64,000 nucleotides of DNA from contig CAUYUJ010012069.1 in NCBI GenBank assembly GCA_963575745.1, forward strand, positions 1 to 64,000, in the 5' to 3' direction. The notes below the pieces were generated by a model, which saw nothing but the letters and a program-made list of their open reading frames with translations, searched no databases and was not told where the DNA came from. Source of the DNA: Prorocentrum cordatum (lineage: Eukaryota; Sar; Dinophyceae; Prorocentrales; Prorocentraceae). Made by a program: the position numbers and the translations under genes. Shown piece by piece: positions 1 to 10,546 of this stretch; the first letter of the stretch is position 1, and every line of letters begins with the position of its first letter.

Positions 1-120
1 AGGAGGAGGAAGAGGAGGAGGAGGAGGAGGAGGCTGAAAGGGAGGAGGAGGAGAAGGAGGATGGGGGAGGCACCAGGAGAAGGTTTTGCGAGGGCTTCGT
101 TCTGGGGAAGATGAAGAGGT
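1..120. repeat. Purine-rich AGG/GGA simple repeat
   Basis: Nearly pure A/G sequence dominated by AGG and GGA triplets. No gene is supported here. Confidence 0.9.
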
Positions 121-191
121 GGAAGGGGGAAGGACATAACTACGTTAACGCTACACTTAGATTTAAGACTACAGTTAACACTTGATGATGC

Positions 192-270
192 CCTGGTAAA
201 CCAGGACTACAGATCTGACGTCAGTCTGACGTCAGATCTGACGTCAGATGTTGCATCTGACGTCAGATGC
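192..270. repeat. Array of CTGACGTCAG palindromes
   Basis: Four perfect 10-bp palindromes CTGACGTCAG lie at 215-224, 226-235, 238-247 and 257-266. The last sits inside an 18-bp perfect palindrome at 253-270. A separate short inverted repeat, CCTGGT/ACCAGG with a 2-base centre, lies at 192-205. The core TGACGTCA equals the consensus bound by CREB/ATF bZIP factors in other eukaryotes. A regulatory role here is only a possibility, and the array may be a satellite fragment. Confidence 0.85.
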
Positions 271-302
271 TGCTGTTGGACAGACAGCACGCGCGACTCT
301 GA

Positions 303-455
303 AGGTCGTTACCGGTCGCTACCGGTAGCGACCGGTAACCGTTACCGATTTGGGTCGGTAGCGACCGGTAGCGACCGGTAACCGTTACCGATTTGGGTAC
401 CGAAATCGGGAACGACCGATACCGCTAAACGTTACCCAAATTTTTGGGTAACGCA
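303..455. repeat. Tandem and palindromic ACCGGT-rich repeat
   Basis: ACCGGT and GGTAACCGTTACC motifs alternate here. A unit running from GGTAGCGACCGG to the T-rich GATTTGGGT occurs twice in tandem (about 322-356 and 366-398). It is followed by a diverged part ending in an inverted repeat around the AAATTTTT at 437-444. No gene is seen. Confidence 0.75.
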
Positions 456-1011
456 TGATCTGGGGAACGCGGCCGCGCCATGTCGCATCGCGGGGCGCTT
501 CTCGGCTGGGGAGCGGCTGGGCTGCCGCTGCCGGCCGTGGCCGGGCGTGCGCGGCGGGGAGGTCGGCGGCGCGTGCCGCCGGGGGCCCCCAGCCGCATGC
601 TGCCCCGGGCCGCCGCGCTGCTGGCCGCGGCCGCGGGCTGGCCCACCCCGCAGGTTCTGGGGGGCCACTGCCCGTCTTAGTACGGTGACGAGGACCAGGA
701 CCTCCAGCTGCGGAAGGGGAACCGTGGGGGCCCAATGTTTGGAGGCCCCGAGGTCCCAGCGAGGTCAGGGCCAGGCGAGCGCGGTTTGCCGCCGGCGGGG
801 GTCATCCCGCCTGGCGCCCCCCCTGCGCCGCCAGCCACCCCGCCCAGGAAGGGCGCCACCCAGCCTCCCTCCCCCAGTGGCACTTCAGACACCTCCTGGA
901 TTGAGGGTTGGGGCCTAGGCTATCTCAGCTGGGAGAACCTGGGGAACCGCACCTGGTCTTGGAGGGCCGAAGGGATGGGGGGCTGGGCACACTCGTTTCT
1001 CGACCCAACAG
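456..1011. other. GC-rich stretch with no supported gene
   Basis: Overlapping open frames exist on both strands but are Ala/Pro/Arg/Gly-rich, as expected from GC-rich DNA without stops. The last bases (CCAACAG before 1012) look like a 3-prime splice acceptor for the coding segment that follows. Confidence 0.5.
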
Positions 1012-2270
1012 GATGCCGGCTGGCTCCGTTTCGACGGCGGCTGGGTCCTGTACCTGACCGACAGCTGTGGCGTGCGCTTGTTCGGCGCGGCCTGGCCCAT
1101 CGTCGGCTGGGCCCTCATCGCCCTGTGCTGCGCCGGCATGCTCGCCCTGGCGGCGCACAGCCTGCGGACCATCTTCGCGCCGTGCGCCTGGGTGTGCTGG
1201 GTGATCGGAGCAGCCGCCGGTTTATGCCGCGCGTGCTGCTGCTGTGGGCGGAAGCCGCCGGGCGAAGCAGAGGTGGGTCGCCTCCTGCCGCCGGCGCCGC
1301 CGCAGCCCTTCACAGTCGCTTGGGCGGGGCCCGCCGCGGGTCCGAACACGACGACCTCCTTCTACCAGAGGACCGTGCGGGCCCGCGGCGCCGGCAGGAA
1401 GCCAAACGACGTCCTCGTGAAGCTTGACGGGCACGTGGCACGGATCGGCCTCATCTTCGACGAGCCGGAGGCAAGCAAGGGCTCTGGGCCCAGCGCAACA
1501 AGATCAAGGGTGCGAGCAGCCGGGCCCTCAGGCAGAAGCTCGAGCAGGGGAAGTGGGTGCACTTGTGCCGCTGCGGGGACTGCCAGCCCCAGGGCGCGAA
1601 AGAGCTCCACTGCGTGGAGTACGCGGCCCTCGACTCGGCGGCCATGGTCGACATCGGAGCGCGCGCGCGCTTGACCCCATGCCTCTTCTGCGTCCTCACA
1701 GGGCGGACCCTCACCAGTGGAGTTCGCCTGTTCGTCACCTGCGTGATGTACCTCTTCTACTTAGCCTGCTGCTGCGGGCGATGCAGCCGCCGGCGACGCC
1801 GCCGCCGTGAATCGGCAGGCGCAGCGGAGCCAGGCGTAGCTGGGGGAGTGGCGGAGCTGCTGGATCAGGAATCCGAGTCCGAGGTCGAGACCGAAGAGCG
1901 CCCATGCGAGGCTGTCAAGGTGGGCGTCCTCATCGAGGGCGTGATGAGGCCCTTGGCGGGTGCCGCGACGCTGCCGACACGACTCCCATGACGTTTCTCT
2001 GGGGGGACGGCCACGCCTCGGACCTGCCCCCACCGGTCGACGGCAAGAACGCCACGGCCTGCCTCTGCGAGCACCACAAAGAGGTCTACAAGGCGACCCG
2101 GCTCGGTGACAAGTGCTCGATCGCCACCTGCTTCCACCAAGCGGTCGGCCCGTCGGCTGGAGTACCTCTCTGCCTCGTCCATCTTGGTGGAGAAGCCGGC
2201 CGTGCTGCCATCCGAGCCGCCGCAGCCGCCGCCCCCCCCGCGGGGGTGCTTGCCGGCATTCGACGGCGAG
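1012..2270 (+). pseudogene. N-terminal pieces of the decayed retroelement: membrane segments and Cys/His motif
   Basis: Three frames are used in turn. From 1012 (after a CAG acceptor-like site) to about 1475 there is an acidic-aromatic start, then two hydrophobic helices ending in a CRACCCCG cluster, a likely membrane anchor. From about 1476 to 1815 a second frame carries HLCRCGDC, another hydrophobic helix (LFVTCVMYLFYLACCCG) and an arginine run. From about 1960 to 2270 a third frame carries CLCEHHKEVY and later Cys and His residues, resembling a small zinc-binding module; a similar Cys...HK..YD motif is seen in the gene near 17.1 kb. No catalytic domain is visible. The shifts may be decay, or introns I cannot place. 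Confidence 0.4.
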
Positions 2271-2409
2271 TGACCCGGGGTGGACGGAGCCCGGGGGCCA
2301 GCGCCCTCGCTACCCAAGCGAACGGTGGGTACACTACACCCCCCAGGCGAGGCTCGCCTGCCCCGTCAGGGGGCGCCCAGACGGCGCGCTTCGAGTCGCC
2401 GACCGTACC

Positions 2410-3720
2410 CTTTCCAGCCCGAGTCCTGTGGAGATCGACCTGGACGAGTTGAACTCGGGAGACCTGAGGCATCTCCTCGCCAGAGCCCGCGTGAACTGGT
2501 CGAGCGGAGCGCAGTGGATCATCTTCCTCTGCCAGCGTCAGGAGGGCGACGGCAAGGAGGAGGAGTCTCATTGGACCGGCTCCGCCCACGGCCCCGAGGG
2601 GGCGAGTCTCGACTTCGCGCTGAAGTTGGACGAGGTGCAGGCCCACCCCACCCTCAGCCCAGCAGGCCGACTGCCGCAGGACTTTCTGGAGGAGCTGCTG
2701 TACCACCCACCAGCAGGCGCCCGCGAGATGGGGATCGCTGCGGTGGGCTCTTCGCTACCCAGGGTCGCGCGGGAAAAGCTGCAGCCCTGGCAGGGCAAAC
2801 CCATCGGTGGCAAACGCCGCTCGCTCAAGGCTTGGCAGTGGCAGCTCATCCGCACGAGGGGCAGTACTTTCATCAACTGGCACCCAGCGGGGTCGGCGTC
2901 AGCCACAGGAGATATGCCGAGTGGCGAGAAGAACGAGCTCGACGCCACGATGAAGGGCCTGAACGATCACTGGAAGCGGCTGGACCGCAGCGGGTCGCCG
3001 CGGGCCCCGTCCCGGGGGGGCCGGGGCAGCGGCAGTGGGAGGTCTCCATCCAGGACACCCCCGCGCTCAGACCGACGCCCGCCCCGCGATCGGGACGACG
3101 GGCTAGGCCCAGAGTCAGAGACAGATGACCAGGACCAGGGAGAAGCCATGCTCAGCGTCCACCTCGAGGCGCGGGGCAACGGATCTGACGAGGCCGACGC
3201 CCTGCAGTGCGTCGCCTCCGGCTTCGACGAGGAGGTCAACACCGTGGTTGAGCGGCTCGCTGACTACGCGGGGCACTTGGCCAACTGCGCGGAGGCCGAG
3301 GACGACAGGCATGTGCGCTCCATGCACGCAGATCGCTGGACGAGCCAGCTGGCCCAGCTGCGCAGCGCCGGGGCTAAGCCGGCACGGGCGACTCCTCCAC
3401 GGCCGGCAGCCGCAGGGCTACTGCAGCTCGGAGCGCATCCGCCCGCCACGAGGTCCATCGACTCGGCTGCTGCGGACCACGCCCCATCGGCGGAGGCAGC
3501 CCCCCCGAGTGCGCGGACAGCGCCAGCGGATCGTCCGCCTGGCTTGGTCCCGCCCACGGGCCTGCGCTTTGGGGTAACAAGCTCTATCCCGGGCGGACTC
3601 CCGGGCGTCGCGGCGTCGCTAGTCTATTCGTCAACCGTGGCAGCTACGCCGACACGGGCCCAGTCCAGGTCCCTGGGCAGCTCGACCGACAAGGAGCAGT
3701 GGGCGCCGCCGGCGCCGCCG
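2410..3720 (+). pseudogene. Gag-like / disordered segment of the decayed retroelement
   Basis: Open frame with residues typical of real coding sequence from about 2430 (EIDLDELNSGDLRHLL). It has a conserved-looking globular part containing WQWQLIRTRGSTF (about 2836-2875). An Arg/Ser/Pro-rich stretch follows (about 2990-3110), then an acidic helical part (DEEVNTVVERLADYAGHL, about 3225-3280). From about 3400 it becomes Ala/Pro-rich, and coding similarity passes to the next frame near 3700. I recognise no family. The position before the other domains suggests a structural (gag/ORF1-like) role, which is inference. Confidence 0.35.
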
Positions 3721-5467
3721 CCGCCGTACAGGCTTATGCCCAGGCGTTGCAGGCAAGCCAGGCGCAGCAACGCCAGGACCACAAGCAGCTCCTGCATGCG
3801 ATTCAGGAAGGGCTCATCCAGAGGGGCGGCGGGAAGGTCGCGCAGCTGGGCACCCTGGCGGCCATCAAGAAGGCCGAGGAGCTGGACGTGTCCCTGGCCC
3901 GGGGGTGCGACACCACGGAGGTCGAGGTCTGCCAGGGACTCCTGGGACGCGACCTCTTTCACGGCCTCCGCCGAGCGTGCGAGGGCAGCAAGCACCTGAT
4001 GTTGGCCGTGGGATGCCCGACGACGGTGACGAACAGGATTGCCTACGGCTTTGCCACCCTCTCCTGGGGCGGCAAGGATCACCTCGAACTCCCCAACTGG
4101 AGCTTGTCCGCGGCCGACTTCCCCGAATGCCGAGGCGAGGATTTCGACGACTACGCGATGCCACCCGAGGTCAAACTGGAGCCTCGGCCGAGGCACCCCG
4201 TCGTGTTCAGCCAGTGGCACCGACAGGCCCAGAACGCTATCAAGTTCTGGTACCTCATTTATCGGCGCCAGCACGGGCCGGAGAGGTACGCCGCCCTCGA
4301 GAGCATGAGGAAGTCGCACGAGCACGACAAAGACGAGTACCCTAAAATTCGAAGTACGTCTACGGGTTGTGGGAGGAGCTCAACGCGGCTTGGTGCGAGC
4401 AGTTGCGGGAGAAACGCCGAGCGATGTGTCTCTTGCTCGGCGCGCAGCATCCCAGGAAAGAGGACCTGAAGCTGTGCGCGTTGGCCCCCGCGGGCCCAGG
4501 CGGCCAAGCAGATCTCAAGTTCCCGAACGTCTTCGACCTCGACGATCCTGGCGGCTGCTACCAGGTCGTCTGCATCCCCCGGAACGAGCGGAAGTTGCGC
4601 AAGCTCTTCAACCGCAGCCTGCACGGGCTAGGGCCGAAGGGCCCGATTCGGGCTGGAGGAGCTGAGGGGGGCGACGGGCAGGAGCCCAAGCACGCCCAAG
4701 GTGCTCGCTTTCCCCCTATGGAGGCGGGCGAGAAGGCCGGCGCAGGGAAGCGGCCTAAGAGGCCTAAGGCATCGACGGGCGGGGCGCCTGCCAAGAAGCC
4801 CTACCCAGCAGGGAAGAGGCTCGCCGCGGGTGAGATCACGCAGTCGGTGCAGCACGCCCCCCGCAACCGGGCCGGCAAGATCCTGTGCTGCGACGCGTGC
4901 ACGTGGATGGGCTGCCCCAAGACCAGCCAGACGCGCGCGCACGCGCACGAGGCCATCAAGGGCATGGGGGGCCTGCATTGGACCGCGCAGGCCCAGCTGG
5001 TCAAGCGCGGCGGCCTGAAGTCGGGCACCCGCGTGGAGCCGAAGGACGTGGACGGGCGCGCGCAGCAGCTGCGCGCGCAGGCCAAGAGCGAGGACGAGTC
5101 CAAGCGGGCCGGGGCCGCCCAGGCGCAGGCAGGTGCCGCGCCGGCGCCCCCCAAGGGCGCTTCGGGAACCCCCTCGGGACGTGATTGCTGAGCAGGGCCG
5201 GAGATCGATTGGAGCGCCCCGGCGGCGTACGACGAGATCCAGTGCACCGCGATGGAGAACGACTTGAGGGAGGCGGCGCAGGGGCCGGACCACTCTCGGC
5301 TTCTGGACGCCCACGCAGACTCCCCGTGGGTGTACAGCACCAGCCAGTGTGACCATCCTGAAGCCCTCAAACGGCAGGCTCTGATCGACAAGGTGCAGGG
5401 CTCGAACGTCTCGACAAGCTCCAGGAGGCCAGCGACTACCTCACGTCGCATGTCCTGGCCCGGCTGA
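3699..5467 (+). pseudogene. Gag-like segment with coiled coil and Cys motif; in-frame TGA
   Basis: The first part (3699-4350) has a Gln-rich helical stretch (QALQASQAQQRQDHKQLLHA) and then a globular part. The frame changes near 4350 and continues (VYGLWEELNAAWCEQLREK) to a basic Lys/Pro-rich linker and a Cys cluster (CCDACTWMGCP, about 4886-4918) with a following HAHEAIKG, a possible zinc-binding element. TGA at 5189-5191 interrupts the frame, yet the same frame then reads AGPEIDWSAPAAYDEIQCTA and on to about 5400. There a shift moves coding sense into the next piece (LDKLQEASDYLTSHVL). The family is not identified. Confidence 0.4.
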
Positions 5468-7390
5468 CCCAAGCCAGGGCGGAAGGAGCCACGCTCGAAG
5501 TGGGGCAAGCGCTGCTGGAGGCTACCCGCGATGGAGGACCTACCCTCGCAGAGGAGGCGGGCGTCGCGTTGGACAAGGTAGGCGCAAAGGCGGGCAACTT
5601 GGGCGGGGAGCCGGACATGATGATCAGCCCCGCGGTCTGGGACGAAGCCAGCGAGACTGGCACGGGGACCGTGAAGTTACTCGGCCAGACGTGGCAGTTC
5701 TGGGACTACCGGGACAAGCTACCCCTTGAGCCGGAGCTCGCCGCGCGCTTGGGGCTCCCCGCCGATGCCCAGGAGGAGAGGCAGTGCCTGGTTCTGCACC
5801 TGGCGGGCGCCCTCCTGAGCGAGCACGGCCGCGCCCCGCCCATCACCGAGGTGCGCGAGCTGGCTTTGGTCCTTCGCCGGTCCCTGTGGGGCCAGGCGAC
5901 GACCGCAGCCGCGGCGTTGGGCGACCTACCGCCCATCGCTTCCCCCCGTGAAGCAGAGCTGAGGATGTGTTGCCATGACGACAAGGATTTTCGGTGCATC
6001 ACGCTGTTCCCATTGCCGGATCTTCGGGACGTGACGCTTCGGGTCTGGAGGGTGAACCATTGGAACCAGCTGGGCCTGGATACCCTCCCCCCCCAGAAGG
6101 TAGGACAGCGCGAGCTCCGCGTGATGATGCACAGAGGGCATATGCGCACTCTCCGACCACCATCTCGGGTTGACGGGCGACACGCCATCGGGGAGGTAAT
6201 CAGGACCTGGGCTCTGGCCGGGAAGGAGCTGCGGGAGCGGCTCGCGACGGTCTGGGAGATGTACCTGGAGACGGAGGGCGCGGCAGGCCCCGCCATCCCC
6301 AGTCGCCCCCCGCCCTGCGCGCGCTGCAGGCGCCAGCAGGCAGCCACCTGCGAGGTCAGGGAGAGCGCCGGCGGGGAGGGCCAGACGGAAGCTGAGGAGG
6401 AGGACATCGACTTCCAGCAGCTGGAGCCACTGCTGCGCAGGCCCGCTTTCGCCTGGGGTGTCAGGACGAAGGAGATCTTCGCCGGCGCCGGGCGCTGGTC
6501 TGCAGCCGTGGCCGACGCCGGCTTCCCCGCGTCGGAGTCGGTGGAGCGCTCTACGAGCAGCCGCTCTCCCAGACGGGCCCGCGCGAAGACCGCGTCGCGC
6601 TGCGGCCGGAGGTGCAGGGGCGCGCCCTGCTGGACGCAGGCGCAGCGCCAGGCCCTGAGGAAGCCAACATCGGGCAGCTCGGACCACCCTGTGTCACCCA
6701 CGCAGCATGGCGACTGACATACGGGGGCACCCGGACGTTCGAGAAGCCCGACGGGGACGGCACCGACCCCGAGGAAGTGGCCGCGAACATCTGCACCGAC
6801 TTCGCGGACGACATCGCAGAGCGCCTCAGCATGAACGACAGGGAGTGGCTCCTCGAGTTCAGCTGCCGCGACGGGCGGTGCCCGAAGATCTGGGGCCGCC
6901 GGCGGATCAAGCAGCTCGTGGAGCGGACTGGCGCGAAGGTCGTCGCGATCGCGATGTGCGAATGGGGTCTCGCGCCGCCGGATCAGCCGAGCAAGAGGTA
7001 CCGGAAGCTCACGATGTGGCTCGTGAGCAAGGGTTTGCACCCTTGGGCCCTCGCCCTGGCGAGGAGGTGTTCGGGTCACCACGAACACGTTCCCCTCGAA
7101 GGCCCCTTGCCTCACGACGTCTCCAACGAGCAGGCCGCCACCTTCAACGCCAGGAGCGAGACCCCCCTCTCCGAGGCGGAGCGCCGGAGGGCGCGGAGCA
7201 TCCTGAGCCGCATCGCGCTGACCGGGACCGAAGCACAGGGCCTCGGCGACGACAAGGAGTGGAGGCGGCCAACCCTCGGCGCGGAGCTCCTCAGGCCGCT
7301 GAACGACCTTGTCCTCGAGATGGCTCCGGACAACTTCCACTGGGCGCTCCTAGAGTTCAAGAGCACGGACCAGCGACTGCCCCCCTTCAG
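5400..7390 (+). pseudogene. C5-methyltransferase-like domain of the decayed retroelement
   Basis: The region leads through a conserved-looking part (GHMRTLRPP, about 6138-6165) to KEIFAGAGRWSAAVADAGF at about 6469-6525. This fits motif I (SAM binding, F-x-G-x-G) of C5-cytosine methyltransferases. The frame then shifts near 6530. In the new frame, GPPCVTHAAW at about 6684-6713 occupies the place of motif IV (PC with the catalytic cysteine). A later block (MCEWGL, about 6955-6972; RYRKLTMWL, about 6999-7025; SGHHEHVPLEG, about 7074-7104) fits the motif VI-VIII area of the methyltransferase-like domains found in some dinoflagellate retroelements. The cysteine is kept but the frame is broken, so the copy is unlikely to be active. 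The assignment rests on motifs read by eye. Confidence 0.5.
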
Positions 7391-7533
7391 AGCGGGGCCG
7401 CGACGAGCATTTCCGAGTCACCTTCGGCGTCCGGGCCTCGTGGCTTCACCACGGCGCGCGGGCCATCAGCGGTGCGCCCGCACCACTAAGCCAGCAGCGC
7501 CGAGGAGAGCTGGAGGCGCTCGGTTTCCGTGCT

Positions 7534-10500
7534 GTGCCACGTGGGATGCGGAGGACCCGCCACGCCGGGCAGTGCACGCCCAGGCTGCGCGCGGCGTGGG
7601 CCTGCGCCCTGACGGCAGCAGCCCACGGCTCCCCGCCCAGCATCCCCCAGAACAAGCTGGAGGCGCTCAGTAGGGAAGCGAATGCGGGGGCAGAGAAGGC
7701 GGCGAGAGCTGGCGAAAGCCTGGCGGAAGACGCCCCACAGCACGACGACGACTTCAGGCTGACCCCCCCCCTTTTCGACGACCACCTCCTGCGGCAGAGG
7801 CCGGGGCCCAGCTCAAAGGGCCGGGCGGACTCGCGCTCAAAGGGCGCGACCGAGGACACGGAGGCGAAGGAGGGCCCGGGAGACCCCCGCTCAAAGGGCG
7901 CGGGCGTGGAGGCGGAGGTGGACGCGCACGCGCAGACGGGGGGGGCCAGCGGCGAGAAGGAGGGCGCAGCCAAAGACGATGCCCCGGAGGGCAAGCGCGG
8001 CAAGAGGGGCCGCAAGAGAGGAGGATGGAAGCGCAACAAGGCCGCGAAGAGAGAGGCTGAAGGAGGCCAGGCGGGGCGCAGCAAGATCAAGCTCACCCCG
8101 GGCCCAGGAGGCCAACCAGACGTGGACGACAGCGGGGGCGAGGAGGACGATGACGAGGACGAGGAAGAAGAAGAGCCGAAACGTTCCAAGAAGTCCCGTG
8201 AGAAGGAGCAGGAGGGTAGCGCCTCGGCAGCAGCTCGCATCCTCCTCCAGCAGAGGGGCGACCGCTGGTTGGACAGATCGGCAGTGCCCACCACGGTGAT
8301 CGACATCAAGATGATGATGGTGACCTCGCGCCCGTTGAGAGACGACCTCATCCGCGACGTCAGGATGCACATCTTCTTCCACGCCGAGGATGAGGAGACA
8401 GCAGGCGGGCCGCCACTGGAGGACGAGACGAGAGCGATGGCCGGCGACACCCCCATCCTCTGGATCGGCGCGGAAGACCCCGAGAACTTCGCGAGTTGGG
8501 CCCCGCGCTGGACGCGCGACCAAGAGAACCCCCAGGCCCCCTGGTCGGTCGGAGGAGGCCGACCGTGGCACCCAACGGCGCGTCACGCTCAGGATAGCAG
8601 ACTGCGCAGCCTCACGCCAGATGAGCCGGAGCTTCCTGACCAAGCCCACGTTCAGCAGCGTCGCAGCCGCCGCCACAGCCTCAGCAGTAGCCGGCGAGAC
8701 CAACACCCAAGGCGCCGGATGGGCGTCCAGCTCAGGCGACAGCGCCAAGCTCCACCAGATCCGAGCTGAGCTGGAGGCGGCGCGTGCCCGGGACGAGGGC
8801 GACCTGGGGCGCGAGGCCAGGGACGTGCAGAGGCTGGAGATCATGCTCAACGAGATGCGAGCACGACGAGCCGCTCGGCTCCGCAGGGAGATCGAAGACC
8901 GACCAACACGAGGAGAGCGAAGCCAGCCAGGAGCGCGCTCCCTCGGAGGAGCCGCCGGCTGGGCAGGAGACGCGGCACCGCCGCGCGCGGGGCGCACTAC
9001 CAGCGCCGCTGCCACCCGGCTACCCAGTACGCCCGCTGGGGATGCCCCCCATGATGCCGCCTCCGGGGATGACCAACGCTGCATGGCACTCCGGAGGCTC
9101 GAGGAGGCCGCCGGCCCCTGCAGGGGCCAGGCGTGCCGCCTCGGCTGGATCGGCCCAACCATCGCCGGCTGGAGCAGCCGAGCGAGCGGCAGGGCGAGCC
9201 AATCCAGAGCTGACGCCCTCATGGGAGACGAGCAAACCGACGGCTTCGCTCATCCTGGAGGGCGAAGACGACTGCCACGGAGCGGAGACCATGCTGAACA
9301 ACTACGCGAGGGGCATCCTGGCCAGGCGCACGCCCCCCGCCGAGACGAGGACGTCAGCGCGCGAGCTGCTTGTGCTCGGGATCACGAAGATGGACGAGGG
9401 GCCCCCCCGAGGAGCCAGCTGGACCCGCAACGAGCAGGTGCGGATCCGCAACGAGTTCGCGACGATGCTGATGAAGCTCGAGGCGTCCCTGGGCATCCCA
9501 GAAGGCGACCGCCTGGCGCCCCCCTTCGAGAGGAGCCGCCGGCGCAGCCCAGCGCCTACGACGAGTCCTACGACGACGAGGAGCCCAGCGATTGCGAGAT
9601 GCTCGATCCGCCGCACACCGGCGGGGCCAGCACCGCAGCTCGACGGCTCGCCCCCCAGCCGAAGAAGCGAGGGCCCTCCCGCCATGCCCCAGGCCTCGCG
9701 CCCTGGCGCGACGTCGCCGCCACAGAAACCGCCACCGGCGCAGGAGGCGAGGCCCGCTGGCAGCCGGCAGGCCCCGCCGCCGCCAGACACAAACGGCCGC
9801 TGCGGGGGGCCACCGCTGGACGGGCCGCCGGCCGCCGCCCCGACGCGCGGCCAGGCGGAGGCGGCCCGGCACGTCGCCTGGCGCGCCGAGCACCGGCCCG
9901 AGCTCGCGAAGGAGGTCGTGGAGCGGGGTAACCGGCTGCTGCGCACGACGGGCTCTGTGGAGGAGGCCGCCAGGCTCCTAAAGGCAGCCCGTGAGAAGCT
10001 GCGCGGGAACCCCTTGGAGGGGGTCCTGAACGCCGACCTCCAGGCCGCGCTGAGCCCCGAACACGGGCGCTACCTGCGCGCCATGGCAGAGGGCGGCGTG
10101 CCCTCTCGGAGGGTTGCCCCGAGGGCGCGCGAGGTTCATAAGTCGCACTCCTCAACCGTGGATCACGCGGGGGAGATGTTTGAGAAGTGCTGGAAGGACT
10201 CTCGCATCGGCGTCGCGATCTGGGCCTCCGACGACGTCAGTGACATACTCGAGACGTCCGCCGCCATCAAGTCGCCCTCCGGACGCGCCCCCAAGCAGAA
10301 CCCTGACAGGGCGATCTCCTCGGAGGGCCGGCCGATCCACGACGTGAGGTGCGCCGCCGTGGACAGTCCTAAGGAGCAGCGCCCGCCGGCGAAGCAGCCG
10401 CTCTACCGCGGGCTCGCCAGGCTGTCGCTGCGGTGGGAGGCCCGCCATCCGGGAGTGCCGCAGCTGCGTGCGATGCGGGATGTCGCGCGTAGTAATTTTC

Positions 10501-10546
10501 ACCGAACGCCTCAGATAACCCCGCCAGGGCCCCGCGCCTCGGCGTG
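7534..10546 (+). pseudogene. Disordered linker plus start of a reverse transcriptase
   Basis: From 7534 to about 8250 the protein is a Lys/Glu/Gly-rich disordered linker. A more ordered part follows (TTVIDIKMMMV, about 8291-8324, then MHIFFHAEDEE). Frames change around 8500-8780, and a Pro/Arg-rich disordered stretch runs to about 9860. At about 10165-10520 the pattern EKCWKD, SPSGRAPKQNPD, SSEGRPIHDVR, ARHPGVPQL and MRDVARSNF matches reverse-transcriptase fingers (SP.G..PK, GR.IHD.R) running into motif A. The TGA at 10545-10547 ends it; motifs B, C (Y/F-x-D-D), thumb and any RNase H are absent. That this is RT is probable but was not checked by alignment. Confidence 0.5.

Larger units (their letters stand above)
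1012..10546 (+). mobile_element. Decayed retroelement with methyltransferase-like domain, cut off inside the reverse transcriptase
   Basis: Consecutive + strand coding pieces in changing frames form one protein-like succession. It runs: membrane/Cys-rich N-terminal parts, a gag-like region, a C5-methyltransferase-like domain (about 6.46-7.2 kb), a charged disordered linker, and the fingers region of a reverse transcriptase (10.25-10.52 kb). At least five frame changes (near 1475, 1900, 3700, 5400 and 6530) and an in-frame TGA (5189-5191) show it is not intact. Similarity ends at about 10546, in RT motif A, directly before low-complexity CTC-rich DNA, so palm, thumb and 3-prime end are missing. 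Loss of the 3-prime part is unlike ordinary 5-prime-truncated LINE copies and suggests a later deletion or recombination. Cytosine methyltransferases captured by retrotransposons are reported in dinoflagellates. Assigning this copy to that group is inference. Confidence 0.6.

Noticed and set aside
455-1000. Overlapping Ala/Pro/Arg-rich ORFs on both strands
   Set aside because: Composition follows GC-rich codon space, and no motif or splice context supports them.
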